Shown: in pieces, positions 24,665 to 33,472 of the stretch
Numbering within the stretch: the stretch's first letter is position 1
How the letters are laid out: each line of letters opens with the position of its first letter
From: CAJQGY01 sp964417685
GTDB lineage: Bacteria > Pseudomonadota > Gammaproteobacteria > Magnimaribacterales > D2472
Direction: 5' to 3'
Assembly: GCA_964417685.1 (NCBI GenBank)
Contig: CAYQIT010000008.1
Coordinates: 1-37,522 of the forward strand
Length of the DNA: 37,522 bases
Notes under the pieces: model-generated
Told to the model about the DNA's origin: nothing
Databases searched by the model: none
The model's input: only the letters and a program-made list of their open reading frames with translations
Position numbers and translations under genes: made by a program

Positions 24665-25264
24665 CTAGAATATATTCTCTAATTTTTTAATTGCAAGTTT
24701 TTCAACATCTTTTATTGCAATGTTATTTACATAGTCTTTAAGCTGAACAACTTTAAGTCCCTCATAGCCACATGGATTAATGTATGAAAAAGGTTCTAAA
24801 TCCATATCTATGTTTATGCTTATGCCATGATAGGTTTTTCCATTAGAAATTCTTAGGCCAATTGATGCAATTTTTTTATCATCAACATAGACTCCCGGAG
24901 CACCTGCGATAAGACCGGACTCTATGTCAAATTCATCAAGTATAGATTGCACAAATTTTTGTAAGGTTTCTACTAGCGTCTTTGGTCCCATGTTGAGTTT
25001 TTTGAAATCTAGCAGAAAATAAATAACCAATTGACCAGGGCCATGATAGGTAACCTCGCCGCCCCTATCGGACTGATAAACTGGTATATCTTTTGGATCT
25101 AGAACATGTGCCTTATTTGCAGCAGTTCCAAGTGTAAAAACTTTAAAATGCTCAAGAAACCAAATTTCATTTTTGAAGTTTTTTTCCCCAAGCTTGTCCT
25201 TCATTTTTTCTAAAGCATCTGAATATTTTGTGATGCCAAGAGATTTAAAAACTACTTTAGACAC
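24665..25264 (-). CDS. lipB: Octanoyl-(acyl carrier protein) transferase LipB
   Basis: Transfers octanoate from ACP to lipoyl domains, the step before LipA. 199 aa. The signature RGGEVTYHGPGQLVIY is at 67-82. The catalytic pair is Lys131 (DDKKIASIGLRI) and Cys165 (INPCGYEGL), and HGISINIDMDL is present. Translation starts at GTG (25264), overlapping the TAG stop of dctP by one base (TAGTG). That arrangement points to translational coupling with an upstream gene of unrelated function. Confidence 0.95.
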   Translation of the reverse strand: MSKVVFKSLGITKYSDALEKMKDKLGEKNFKNEIWFLEHFKVFTLGTAANKAHVLDPKDIPVYQSDRGGEVTYHGPGQLVIYFLLDFKKLNMGPKTLVETLQKFVQSILDEFDIESGLIAGAPGVYVDDKKIASIGLRISNGKTYHGISINIDMDLEPFSYINPCGYEGLKVVQLKDYVNNIAIKDVEKLAIKKLENIF

Positions 25265-26355
25265 TAATTATTTCGGGCCTCAACGAAGGCATCTTCAGAA
25301 ACCTTATGGTATGCAGAGACCTCATTTTTAAACTTTAAATATGATTGATAAACTTTTTTAACTGTTTCATCCTGGGAAGCGTTCTCTTCTAATATCTCGT
25401 TAGCTATTATTTTAAACTCAGCTATTACATCATCTGGCAGTCTTCTTAGCTCAACACCATGCACATCAACTAGCTCTCTTAAAGCTTTATTATTTCTTGC
25501 TGTGTATTCATCAAGAATATCTTGATTTACTGCTTTAGAAGCTGTCTCAATAATTACTTGTAAATGCCTGGGAAGAGAATCCCAAGCATCTTTGTTGATT
25601 AAGAGTTCTAACATAGAGCCTGGTTCATGCCAGCCCGGATAGTAATAATATTTTGCAGTTTGCTGAAAACCAAAGGTTAAATCATTGTAAGGGCCGACCC
25701 ACTCTGTAGCATCAATAACTCCTGTTTGAAGCGCTGTAAAAAGCTCTCCTCCGGGAAGTGTGACTGGAATGCCCCCAGCTCTTTTAAGTACCTCGCCTCC
25801 AATGCCTGGTATCCTCATTTTTAAACCTTTTATATCTTCTAAAGAATTAATTTCTTTATTGAACCAGCCAAACATCTGCGTGCCTGTGTTTCCTGCAGGT
25901 ATTGGATAGATGTTAAATGGCTCATAAATTTCTCTCCAAAGCTCTAATCCGCCACCTCTATTAGTCCAAGCATTTATTTCGTCAGCAGTAAGACCAAATG
26001 GAACTCCAGTAAAAAATTGCGCAGCAGGAACTTTACCCTTCCAAAAATATCCACCGCTATGGCCCATTTGATGCGATCCGCTTGAAACTGCATCAAATAC
26101 TCCAAATGCAGGAACTTGCTCTCCAGCTCCGTACACTGTAATTTTCATTTGGCCATTGCTCATTTCTTCAACAAGATCAGCTATCCTTTCAGGAGCCATT
26201 CCAAGTCCCGGGTAATTCTTGGGCCATGCAGTAACAAGTCTCCAATTGTATTGCTTTTGCTCAAGCGAACTATTTACGTCGTCTTCGATGCCGCTTTCAC
26301 CGCATCCAATAAGTAATACCAAAACTACCAAACTAATATATTTATTTATTTTCAT
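25264..26355 (-). CDS. dctP: TRAP transporter substrate-binding lipoprotein (DctP family, TakP-like)
   Basis: Periplasmic binding component of a TRAP transporter, 363 aa. The signal sequence ends with lipobox LIGC (Cys about 18), so it is likely lipid-anchored. Family blocks: WRLVTAWPKNYPGLG, FFTGVPFGLTADE, GLKMRIPGIGGEV with the conserved carboxylate-binding arginine, and GVIDATEWVGPYNDL, which resembles the Glu-Trp site of TakP-type 2-oxoacid binders. The start at 26355 is chosen because it begins the signal peptide and because the ATG overlaps the uvrD stop (ATGA). An in-frame ATG at 26391 would add 12 polar residues. Its presumed permease dctQM lies 2 kb away in opposite orientation. Confidence 0.9.
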   Translation of the reverse strand: MKINKYISLVVLVLLIGCGESGIEDDVNSSLEQKQYNWRLVTAWPKNYPGLGMAPERIADLVEEMSNGQMKITVYGAGEQVPAFGVFDAVSSGSHQMGHSGGYFWKGKVPAAQFFTGVPFGLTADEINAWTNRGGGLELWREIYEPFNIYPIPAGNTGTQMFGWFNKEINSLEDIKGLKMRIPGIGGEVLKRAGGIPVTLPGGELFTALQTGVIDATEWVGPYNDLTFGFQQTAKYYYYPGWHEPGSMLELLINKDAWDSLPRHLQVIIETASKAVNQDILDEYTARNNKALRELVDVHGVELRRLPDDVIAEFKIIANEILEENASQDETVKKVYQSYLKFKNEVSAYHKVSEDAFVEARNN

Positions 26356-28526
26356 ATTTTTTCTAATTTTGCATAAGCCATAACTAGCCATTTAGTTCCA
26401 GCCCTATCAAAGTTAATTTGAACTCTAGCAGAATCTCCAGAGCCCTCATAATTTAAAACTATTCCTTCGCCGAATGTCTTGTGGAGAACTTTCTGGCCAA
26501 GTGCTATGCCAATCTCTTCTTCAAATTCTAACTTCGTTTCTTTAAAACTTTTTTTATTATAAGGGATTGTTGTTTGAGCTCGGGGCCTAATCTCATTTAT
26601 CAATTCTTTTGGAATCTCTCTTATAAACCTTGAAGGAGGATTAAATGTATCTGAACCATGCAATCTTCTAGATTCTGCATAAGATATATATAATTTTTGC
26701 ATAGCTCGAGTAATCCCGACATAGCACAGTCTTCTTTCTTCTTCTAACTGTGAATTGCTCTCCATGGAGCGCCCATGTGGAAATAAACTTTCCTCAAGTC
26801 CTGTCATTAAAACTAATTTGAACTCCAGACCTTTCGCTGAATGCAAAGTCATCAGTTGTGCGGCGTCGTCACTTTCAGATGCTTGCCTATCTCCAGAATC
26901 AAGAGATATAACATCTAGATATTCTTCAGCGACTTCCTTGTTAGTTTTGTTTTCAGCAATACTTTGCTCAAAGTTTTTTGTTGCTGTTACTAATTCCTCT
27001 AAATTTTCTATTCTAGTTTTGCCCTTTTCACCAGGCTCCTTAGCATGATAGGCGTGGAGTCCTGAGGTTTTAATAATTTCTTCCATCAAATCTGATAATG
27101 CATTCTCTTCGATAAACTCTTTACAGCGCGCAACAAACTCTAGATAAGATCTTAAACCTGCACCTCCTCTGCCTGATATAGCTCCTTCATCAATAAGCCT
27201 TGCCGATGCCTTAATGTATGAAATATTAAACTTAAGAGCTGCAGCCCTAATTTTAGCTAGCGTTTTTTCACCAACGCCTCTAGTCGGATTAGAGATTGAT
27301 CGTTCAAATGCTGGATTGTCTGAATTGTTAAAAATAATTTTAAGATAAGAAATTGCATTCTTAATCTCCATTCTTTCGTAGAATCTTAATCCGCCATATA
27401 TTCTGTAAGGAATACTTACTCGCAATAGAGCTTCTTCAATAGCCCTTGATTGAGCGTTTGATCTGTATAGAACAGCTGCGTCTGAATAAAGCTCTCCTTT
27501 AGACATCCAATCCTTAAGAATATCTGCTACAAAGCGCGCTTCATCTTGTTCGTTATAAGCCTGATATAAGATTATAGGCTCTCCCTCAAACTGATCGGTC
27601 CAAAGATTCTTTCCTAATCGCTCGGTATTATTTTCAATAAGTGCATTTGCTGCACCTAAAATAATATTTGTAGATCTATAGTTCTGTTCTAGTCTTATTA
27701 TTTCAGTATCTGAAAATGTTTTTGTGAATGCATCTACATTTTCAACCTTTGCGCCCCGCCATCCATATATTGATTGATCGTCGTCACCAACCGCAGTTAT
27801 GGAAGCGTTATCAGAAGTTATCTCTAACAACCATTTATATTGAATGGTATTTGTGTCTTGAAACTCGTCGACCAATATAGATTGAAATCTATTATGAAAG
27901 AAATCTCTGACTGCTTGGTTGGTTTTTACAACCTCATATGCCTTTAAGAGAAGCTCTCCAAAGTCGACTAAATTATCTCTTGAGCATAGCTCTTGGTACT
28001 CTTTGTATATTTTTTTTATAGTCTCTTTAAAATAATCACCTTTATCATCCACATCATCATGCCTAAGCCCATCGTCTTTCCATGAGTTTATCTGCCACTG
28101 GCTCTGTCTAGAAGGCCAAGTCGCCTCATCGAGACCTGCTTCCTTGGATATTCTTTTTATAATTCTTAGCTGATCGTCAGCATCTAGTATTGTAAAGCCG
28201 CTTGATAGATTAGCCTCTTTATAAAATCTTTTGAGTAATTTATGCGCTAATCCATGGAAAGTTCCAACCCATGTATCAAACATTGGAGCTTGAAGCAATT
28301 CTTCGATTCTTGATCTCATCTCTGCAGCAGCTTTGTTTGTAAAAGTTACTGCCATTATTGAAGCTGGATTTTTATTAAGAGCCTCTACCTCCCAGGCTAT
28401 CTTATGCACAAGGACTCTAGTTTTACCTGAACCAGCACCGGCAAGAACCATTAGATGCTTTTTTTCAGATGTTACAGCATTTCTTTGCTGATCATTAAGA
28501 TTGTCTAATATGTGAGATACATCCAT
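26352..28526 (-). CDS. uvrD: DNA helicase II UvrD
   Basis: Superfamily 1 3'-5' helicase for nucleotide excision and mismatch repair. 724 aa, against 720 in E. coli, with near-identical layout: MDVSHILDNLNDQQRNAV at the start, Walker A AGAGSGKT (29-36), AVTFTNKAAAEMR, TFHGLAHKLLKR, Walker B LVDEFQDTN, GDDDQSIYGWRGA, RLEQNYRSTNIIL, TLHSAKGLEF, and a C-terminal Tudor-like tail (LGQKVLHKTFGEGIVLNYEGSG). It diverges from the hexR-like gene across 42 bp and leads a tight unit with dctP, lipB and lipA. Confidence 0.97.
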   Translation of the reverse strand: MDVSHILDNLNDQQRNAVTSEKKHLMVLAGAGSGKTRVLVHKIAWEVEALNKNPASIMAVTFTNKAAAEMRSRIEELLQAPMFDTWVGTFHGLAHKLLKRFYKEANLSSGFTILDADDQLRIIKRISKEAGLDEATWPSRQSQWQINSWKDDGLRHDDVDDKGDYFKETIKKIYKEYQELCSRDNLVDFGELLLKAYEVVKTNQAVRDFFHNRFQSILVDEFQDTNTIQYKWLLEITSDNASITAVGDDDQSIYGWRGAKVENVDAFTKTFSDTEIIRLEQNYRSTNIILGAANALIENNTERLGKNLWTDQFEGEPIILYQAYNEQDEARFVADILKDWMSKGELYSDAAVLYRSNAQSRAIEEALLRVSIPYRIYGGLRFYERMEIKNAISYLKIIFNNSDNPAFERSISNPTRGVGEKTLAKIRAAALKFNISYIKASARLIDEGAISGRGGAGLRSYLEFVARCKEFIEENALSDLMEEIIKTSGLHAYHAKEPGEKGKTRIENLEELVTATKNFEQSIAENKTNKEVAEEYLDVISLDSGDRQASESDDAAQLMTLHSAKGLEFKLVLMTGLEESLFPHGRSMESNSQLEEERRLCYVGITRAMQKLYISYAESRRLHGSDTFNPPSRFIREIPKELINEIRPRAQTTIPYNKKSFKETKLEFEEEIGIALGQKVLHKTFGEGIVLNYEGSGDSARVQINFDRAGTKWLVMAYAKLEKI

Positions 28527-28568
28527 TTGGGGTTCATTTTTTTGCTCAAGAGAGATATTCTAACCTTT

Positions 28569-29411
28569 ATGCCAACAAAATTATTGAGACAAATTAAAAA
28601 TAGTCTGCCTGAATTAAGAAAATCAGAAAGAGCTGTGGGTGAGTTTGTGTTAGAAGACCCAAAATCTATTATTAATATGAAAACAGCCGAGGCATCAGAA
28701 AAAATTGGCATAAGCGAGCCAACATTAATAAGGTTTTGTAAGGCGCTAGGGTTCTCTGGGTATCAAGATTTTAAAATTAATTTATCTCAGCAATTAGCAG
28801 CAGATGATTATTTTGTAATGTATGAAATTGATGAGGATGACTCAATACATGAGCTTTGTGAGAAAGTATTCGATACAACAATAAGTGAAATACTGAATGT
28901 CAGATCGCAAATTGATCAAAATATTTTAGAGGAGGCAATTGAAGCTTTGGCCAATGCAAGGCGGGTTGAGTTTTATGCATTTGGAGGTTCGGCTCCAGTA
29001 GCAATGGATGCTCAACACAAGTTTTTTAGATTAAAAATCCCTTCTTCATATATATCAGACCCTCATATTCAGTTTATGTCTGCAAATTCACTTGGTAAAA
29101 AGGATGTTGTGGTTGCAATCTCTCAATCTGGAACTACTTCCGCTCTTCTTGATAGTGTAAGAATTGTTCGAAAATCCGGCGTTAAAGTAATTGGAATAAT
29201 GCCAGGAAGAACTCCTTTGGCAGATATTTGTGATTACCCTTTAACTATTGATGTTGGAGATAATAATCGCCTTTCAAAACCAAACACATCTAGGATTGCT
29301 TATACTGCTGTTATAGACGTTATGACAATGGGAGTTGCCCAGCTAAAACCTGAGGCGCAAGAACATCTATATAATATAGTTGATAGTCAGAGATCGTTAA
29401 GGGTCAAGTAA
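28569..29411 (+). CDS. hexR: RpiR/HexR-family transcriptional regulator
   Basis: Sugar-phosphate-responsive regulator, 280 aa. The N-terminal RpiR helix-turn-helix domain (about 1-77, with EKIGISEPTLIRFCKALGFSGYQDFK) is followed by a SIS sugar-isomerase domain (about 125-260; VEFYAFGGSAPVAMDAQHKFFRL, VVVAISQSGTTSALLD). The linker and SIS start closely resemble Pseudomonas HexR, which senses KDPG and controls glucose catabolism. No Entner-Doudoroff or sugar genes are nearby, so its targets must lie elsewhere. The start at 28569 aligns with HexR N-termini; an in-frame codon at 28512 would run into uvrD. Its stop directly abuts the SDR stop. Confidence 0.82.
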   Translation: MPTKLLRQIKNSLPELRKSERAVGEFVLEDPKSIINMKTAEASEKIGISEPTLIRFCKALGFSGYQDFKINLSQQLAADDYFVMYEIDEDDSIHELCEKVFDTTISEILNVRSQIDQNILEEAIEALANARRVEFYAFGGSAPVAMDAQHKFFRLKIPSSYISDPHIQFMSANSLGKKDVVVAISQSGTTSALLDSVRIVRKSGVKVIGIMPGRTPLADICDYPLTIDVGDNNRLSKPNTSRIAYTAVIDVMTMGVAQLKPEAQEHLYNIVDSQRSLRVK

Positions 29412-30383
29412 CTAAATTTTAGTTAACATCTCCTCAGTAGCATTCCATAACTTTTCAGCCTCAGATGTGTCAACTGCCCATTCTCTAACGCCAAAATATC
29501 GTTCTTCCGGACTGCCGTCAGAAATATTAGCGATATCACAGTTTTCGCAATAGACCCCTCCAATGCCATCGAGGCTAGAACTGGTAGCTGCCCATAAAGA
29601 GGTTCCGGCTCCTTGGGTTGGAGATTTAAAACCAGCTTTTGCTAAATCTGAAAGAGATCCATCTTCGTTCATCCACCCCATTGCAACCATCTCTTCTTGC
29701 TGAAGATGTCTTTGCAAAGGTGTAAATATTCCTCCAGGATGAACTGCAAAAGAACGAATGTTTTTATCTTTATGCCTTTTGTCTAATTCAATAGAAAATA
29801 GACTTGCGGCTGTTTTAGATTGGCCATAAGCAACCCATTTATCGTAATCTTGATCAAAATGAATATCATCCCAGCAAATACCAGAAAACTTATGTGCAGT
29901 TGAGGAAAGATTGATTACTCTTGTTCCATTGAGCTTATCCATGACCCTTATAAGCTCGTTTGTAAAAACAAAATGCCCAATATGATTAACTGCAAACTGG
30001 AGATCCCAGCCGTTTGAGGTTTTTGATTCTGGGCATGCCATAATTCCAGCATTATTAATTAAGATGTTCAAAGACCTAATCTCATTGATAAATTCTTGGG
30101 TGTAGTCTTTTATAGAGTTAATGTCTGATAGGTCCATTTTAGAAATATTTGCTTCATCTATAATTCCATCAAGTGCTTTTTTTGCATCATCAACTCTTCT
30201 GGCAGGGACAAAAACATTAGCTCCAGCCTCTGCAAGCGCTCTTGTGGTCTCTAGGCCTATGCCGGAGTAACCACCTGTAACTATTGCTGTTTTTCCAGAT
30301 AGATCAATTCCTTCTAGAATCTCTTTTGGTTCTGATTTTGCGTGAAATCCTGAGTTAAGTTTTTGCTGATTCTTCGAAATCAT
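29412..30383 (-). CDS. Short-chain dehydrogenase/reductase
   Basis: Classical-type SDR of 323 aa, NAD(P)-dependent. An N-terminal extension of about 30 residues is followed by the cofactor motif TGGYSGIG (36-43). Further motifs are NNAGIMACP, VINLSSTAHK with the catalytic serine, and YGQSKTAASLF with the catalytic Tyr and Lys. The pattern (NHIGHFVFTNELI, FAVHPGGIFTPLQRHL) resembles the retinol-dehydrogenase/WWOX-like SDR branch, which has very diverse substrates. An AGGGAG ribosome site (30394-30399, minus strand) precedes the ATG by 10 nt. The substrate is unknown. Confidence 0.85.
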   Translation of the reverse strand: MISKNQQKLNSGFHAKSEPKEILEGIDLSGKTAIVTGGYSGIGLETTRALAEAGANVFVPARRVDDAKKALDGIIDEANISKMDLSDINSIKDYTQEFINEIRSLNILINNAGIMACPESKTSNGWDLQFAVNHIGHFVFTNELIRVMDKLNGTRVINLSSTAHKFSGICWDDIHFDQDYDKWVAYGQSKTAASLFSIELDKRHKDKNIRSFAVHPGGIFTPLQRHLQQEEMVAMGWMNEDGSLSDLAKAGFKSPTQGAGTSLWAATSSSLDGIGGVYCENCDIANISDGSPEERYFGVREWAVDTSEAEKLWNATEEMLTKI

Positions 30384-30438
30384 TTTTTTATATCTCCCTT
30401 TATATTATAGTAATGATAAACCATTAAAGGAGATCCTA

Positions 30439-30855
30439 GTGAGCCAAGAAGTAAAAGATTTTTTTTCAACATATGGTGACTTTGTTGAAAAAGTTACAAG
30501 TGAGCCAAGCATTGATCTGGATGCATTAAAACAAAGTTTTGATGATGTTGAAAGCAAATCTGAAATTAAATCAGCAAGATTGTTGACTGCTGCCCTTGGC
30601 CTTGGAAGTGAAACGGGTGAATTTGTAGAAATTGTAAAGAAAATGTTTCTTCAAGGAAAGCCGCCTTCAGAAGATAATATTTTCCATATGAAAAGAGAGC
30701 TTGGAGATATTATGTGGTACTGGACTACGGCATGCGCCTCTTTAGGGTTAGATCCTTTTGAAGTTATTAGTGAGAACCAAAAAAAACTTGAAGCTAGGTA
30801 CGGTGAAAAATTTGAAGTTGAGAGAAGTGAAATAAGAAAAGATGGAGACTTATAA
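30439..30855 (+). CDS. MazG-like nucleoside triphosphate pyrophosphohydrolase
   Basis: 138-aa all-alpha NTP pyrophosphohydrolase of the MazG/dUTPase superfamily. The metal-binding acidic motifs are SETGEFVEIVKK (Glu58, Glu61) and KRELGDIMWYW (Glu87, Asp90). The single-domain form resembles short MazG-like proteins of bacteria and phages rather than the two-domain E. coli MazG. Such enzymes remove aberrant or signalling nucleotides; the substrate here is not determined. Translation starts at GTG (30439), with GGAG at 30429-30432 giving a 6-nt spacing. Confidence 0.85.
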   Translation: MSQEVKDFFSTYGDFVEKVTSEPSIDLDALKQSFDDVESKSEIKSARLLTAALGLGSETGEFVEIVKKMFLQGKPPSEDNIFHMKRELGDIMWYWTTACASLGLDPFEVISENQKKLEARYGEKFEVERSEIRKDGDL

Positions 30856-30889
30856 GCATTAATTTCTCCAGTAATTACAATTTTTATCT

Positions 30890-31039
30890 ATGAGTGAAGA
30901 AAATAGAACAGGAAAGAAAGACTCTCCATCAGCTGTTGAAGACTGTGCCGATGTTAAGTCAAAATATAAAAGGTTTAAAAAGGATACTAACAAACCAAAA
31001 TTTCCTCCAGTTGAGTACGAAGTTCCGCCCCACCATTAA
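30890..31039 (+). CDS. Small 49-aa basic protein, unknown
   Basis: ATG-initiated ORF of 49 codons lying 34 bp after the MazG-like gene and ending at the base before the next ATG (31040). The product is hydrophilic, with a lysine-rich middle (KSKYKRFKKDTNKPK) and a proline-rich tail (FPPVEYEVPPHH). I do not recognise a family. The exact abutment with the next gene supports its being real and co-translated. No clear ribosome site is visible. Confidence 0.5.
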   Translation: MSEENRTGKKDSPSAVEDCADVKSKYKRFKKDTNKPKFPPVEYEVPPHH

Positions 31040-31408
31040 ATGATTTTAATTTTATCTCTAGCATATACACTAATGGCTTTTGCCTATTTTTATTCCTATA
31101 AGGCTGGATATAGTTTATTGCGGTACATGTTCAAAAGAAAAAACATTAATGTTTACCTGTCTGTCGAATTTGTTTTTTTAATACTTGCTTCATATATCGT
31201 ATTTTCTAATCATCCGTTAAATTGGATAGTTGCAATCCTGATGCTGCTTCATGCATCGGGAATTATCTGGTTAATATCTAATCCTGCGGATTTTTATGAA
31301 ATATTAGAAGAGTCCTTTGCTATGGATGAAAACATCTCAGAGATTTCAGTTGTTGCTATGCTATTGATATCAGCAATACTTGTTTTGTTTTCTAGGTTTT
31401 TTTTCTGA
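31040..31408 (+). CDS. Small integral membrane protein, unknown
   Basis: 122-aa hydrophobic protein with four predicted membrane helices (about 1-20, 40-58, 60-80, 102-121) and short charged loops (YMFKRKN, and an acidic ESFAMDENISE stretch). No family was recognised. It begins immediately after the 49-aa ORF stop, and its last 17 bp overlap the convergent dehydrogenase gene, the longest convergent overlap in the window. Together with the 49-aa ORF it may form a two-gene module of unknown role. Confidence 0.7.
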   Translation: MILILSLAYTLMAFAYFYSYKAGYSLLRYMFKRKNINVYLSVEFVFLILASYIVFSNHPLNWIVAILMLLHASGIIWLISNPADFYEILEESFAMDENISEISVVAMLLISAILVLFSRFFF

Positions 31409-32264
31409 TTCTTTTAACAAGGCTTGAGGTGTCCCAATCTCCTCCTCCCATTTCTTGCAGTTCCCTATAAAAATTATTAATTAGTTTTGTAGTTTCTATG
31501 TTTACATCAAGTTTAGCTGCTTCACTTTCCACAATATCTAAATCTTTACGCATCAAATCAACTGCAAAGCCAAAATCAAACTCATCTTTAGTCATGGTTT
31601 CCCACCTATTATCCATTTGCCAACTTTGTGCAGCTCCTTTTGAGATAACTTGCAGAACATCTTTAGGCTCAAGGCCTGACTCCTCAGAGAAATTTACGGA
31701 TTCTGCTAAACCCTGAATTAAACTTGCGATAGCTATTTGATTAACCATTTTGGTTAACTGGCCATTACCGGTCTTTCCCATATACTTTGAGAACTTAGAA
31801 TAAGTGCTTAAAACTTTTTTACTTCTTTTGTATGCCTCTTCGTTCCCACCAACCATTATAGTCAGCGATCCGTTTTCTGCTCCGGCTTGTCCGCCTGAAA
31901 CAGGAGCATCAAGATAATGACAGTTTATCTTTTCAAAAATTTTATGCATTTCTCTGGCTAGAGATGCTGAGGTGGTAGTGTGATCAATAATAATTGTTCC
32001 GGGCTTTATAGCTTCTATTACTCCGTCTTTTCCACAAAGCACTTCTTTAACATCCTCGTCTTTACTCACACAAAGGCAAAGAAAATCTACATGCTTGGCT
32101 ACTTCTTTTGGAGATGCGCAGATTGATCCATGGCATGAATTATTCCAGTTGTTTGAAATTTTGGATGTTCTATTAAATATATGTGTTTGAAAGCCTGACT
32201 TAGAAATATGAGAGCTCATGGGATAGCCCATGACCCCGAGGCCAATAAAGCCGACCTTATCCAT
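31392..32264 (-). CDS. Beta-hydroxyacid dehydrogenase (3-hydroxyisobutyrate dehydrogenase family)
   Basis: NAD(P)-dependent 3-hydroxyacid dehydrogenase, 290 aa. The cofactor motif GFIGLGVMGYPM is at 5-16. The substrate-binding signature DAPVSGGQAGAENG (119-132) and catalytic Lys172 in GNGQLTKMVNQ follow. The family includes 3-hydroxyisobutyrate dehydrogenase, tartronate-semialdehyde reductase and glyoxylate/succinate-semialdehyde reductases, and this protein cannot be placed more finely by eye. It is 5 bp downstream of the 58-aa membrane ORF and in line with the nitronate monooxygenase gene. Confidence 0.88.
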   Translation of the reverse strand: MDKVGFIGLGVMGYPMSSHISKSGFQTHIFNRTSKISNNWNNSCHGSICASPKEVAKHVDFLCLCVSKDEDVKEVLCGKDGVIEAIKPGTIIIDHTTTSASLAREMHKIFEKINCHYLDAPVSGGQAGAENGSLTIMVGGNEEAYKRSKKVLSTYSKFSKYMGKTGNGQLTKMVNQIAIASLIQGLAESVNFSEESGLEPKDVLQVISKGAAQSWQMDNRWETMTKDEFDFGFAVDLMRKDLDIVESEAAKLDVNIETTKLINNFYRELQEMGGGDWDTSSLVKRIRKKT

Positions 32265-32269
32265 TTCGT

Positions 32270-32446
32270 CTAAACAATATGATCAGATCTGTCTCTTTTT
32301 GCTGTTCTTTTAACGCCGGCCTCTGATGTATATTCATCAGTAATGCCTTTAGAGCCCTCTTTGCCTTTCTTTGAAATATTCAATAAAACGACAATAGATA
32401 TCGCTGATGAAATTATTAAAGCTAATAAAATAAATGTATTAATCAT
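32270..32446 (-). CDS. Small 58-aa single-pass membrane protein, unknown
   Basis: An ORF of 58 codons filling the gap between the nitronate monooxygenase stop (32464) and the dehydrogenase start (32264), with gaps of 17 and 5 bp. It starts MINTFILLALIISSAISIVV, one membrane helix (about 3-23), followed by a basic, hydrophilic tail (KKGKEGSKG ... KRTAKRDRSDH). I recognise no family. Same-strand placement with minimal spacing suggests it is a true member of the operon. Confidence 0.6.
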   Translation of the reverse strand: MINTFILLALIISSAISIVVLLNISKKGKEGSKGITDEYTSEAGVKRTAKRDRSDHIV

Positions 32447-32463
32447 TATTTTTAAAAATATTT

Positions 32464-33429
32464 TTATTTACTATTAAGCTCCTCTTTTGCCTGTTCATAC
32501 TCGGCTTTAATTCTATCAACCAATTCTGAAACAGGAGGAGAATCATATATTCTACCAATACCTTGGCCTGAGCCCCAAATATCTTTCCATGCTTTAGATT
32601 TTGTATTACCGCCTGAGCCAAAATTCATGGAAGATTTATCAGCAGATGGAAGGTTGTTTGGATCCATGCCAGCATTTGATATAGAGGGCTTTAAATAATT
32701 GCCATGAACGCCAGTAAATAATGATGAGTAAACAATGTCGTCAGCAACACTTTCTTCTAGCATTTTTTTGTATTCAGGGTCTGCATTCGCCTCTTTTGTT
32801 GCAATAAATCTTGTCCCCATATATGCAAAGTCTGCCCCAAGCGCCAACGAGGCGGCAACAGAATAACCATCCCCTATTGAGCCTGAAAGTATTACAGTGC
32901 CATCAAACCACTCTTTAACTTCTCTTAGCAGAGCAAAAGGAGATAAGGCTCCTGCATGACCCCCTGCTCCAGCGCAAACCAAAATTAGCCCATCGACACC
33001 TTGCTCCACTGCTTTTTTTGCATGCCTTACATTAATAACATCATGGTAAACAAGCCCTCCATAGCTATGAGCAGCCTCAACAAGTTCAGCAGGTGGTCTT
33101 AAAGAAGTAATAATTATAGGCACTTCATGCTTAACGCATGTCGCCATATCATCTGCAAGCCTGTCATTAGATCCATGGCAGATCTGATTAACGGCAAAAG
33201 GTGCAACTTTGGCATCAGGGTTTTCTGCCTGATATTCAGCCAGTTCGGTTTTAATTCGAACAATCCATTCCTCAAGGACATGCTGCGGTCTAGCATTTAG
33301 TGCTGGAAATGAGCCTATAATTCCCGCCTTGCACTGAGCTATGACTAGCTCTGGTCCTGATACCAAAAATAGCGGCGATCCAATTACTGGAATAGAAAGA
33401 TTGTCTTTAATATGATTTGGAATTGGCAA
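32464..33429 (-). CDS. Nitronate monooxygenase family flavoprotein
   Basis: FMN-dependent TIM-barrel enzyme of the 2-nitropropane dioxygenase/nitronate monooxygenase family, 321 aa. Visible blocks are IPVIGSPLFLVSGPELVIAQ, NQICHGSNDRLADD, GAGGHAGALSPFAL (phosphate-binding loop), ILSGSIGDGYSVAASLALGADFAYMGTRFIAT, and a C-terminal WGSGQGIGRI. Such enzymes detoxify nitronates or act as enoyl reductases, and substrate is not predictable here. Translation starts at TTG (33429), with AGGAG giving a 6-nt spacing. Downstream are the 58-aa membrane ORF and the beta-hydroxyacid dehydrogenase. Confidence 0.87.
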   Translation of the reverse strand: MPIPNHIKDNLSIPVIGSPLFLVSGPELVIAQCKAGIIGSFPALNARPQHVLEEWIVRIKTELAEYQAENPDAKVAPFAVNQICHGSNDRLADDMATCVKHEVPIIITSLRPPAELVEAAHSYGGLVYHDVINVRHAKKAVEQGVDGLILVCAGAGGHAGALSPFALLREVKEWFDGTVILSGSIGDGYSVAASLALGADFAYMGTRFIATKEANADPEYKKMLEESVADDIVYSSLFTGVHGNYLKPSISNAGMDPNNLPSADKSSMNFGSGGNTKSKAWKDIWGSGQGIGRIYDSPPVSELVDRIKAEYEQAKEELNSK

Positions 33430-33472
33430 AATGTACTCCTTAAAAAATTAAAATTAATTGTATATTGTTTGG

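Noticed and set aside
29410..29424. Inverted repeat aactaaattttagtt spanning the hexR and SDR stop codons
   Set aside because: AT-rich 7-bp arms with a single central base cannot form a stable hairpin. The symmetry arises largely from the two facing stop codons.
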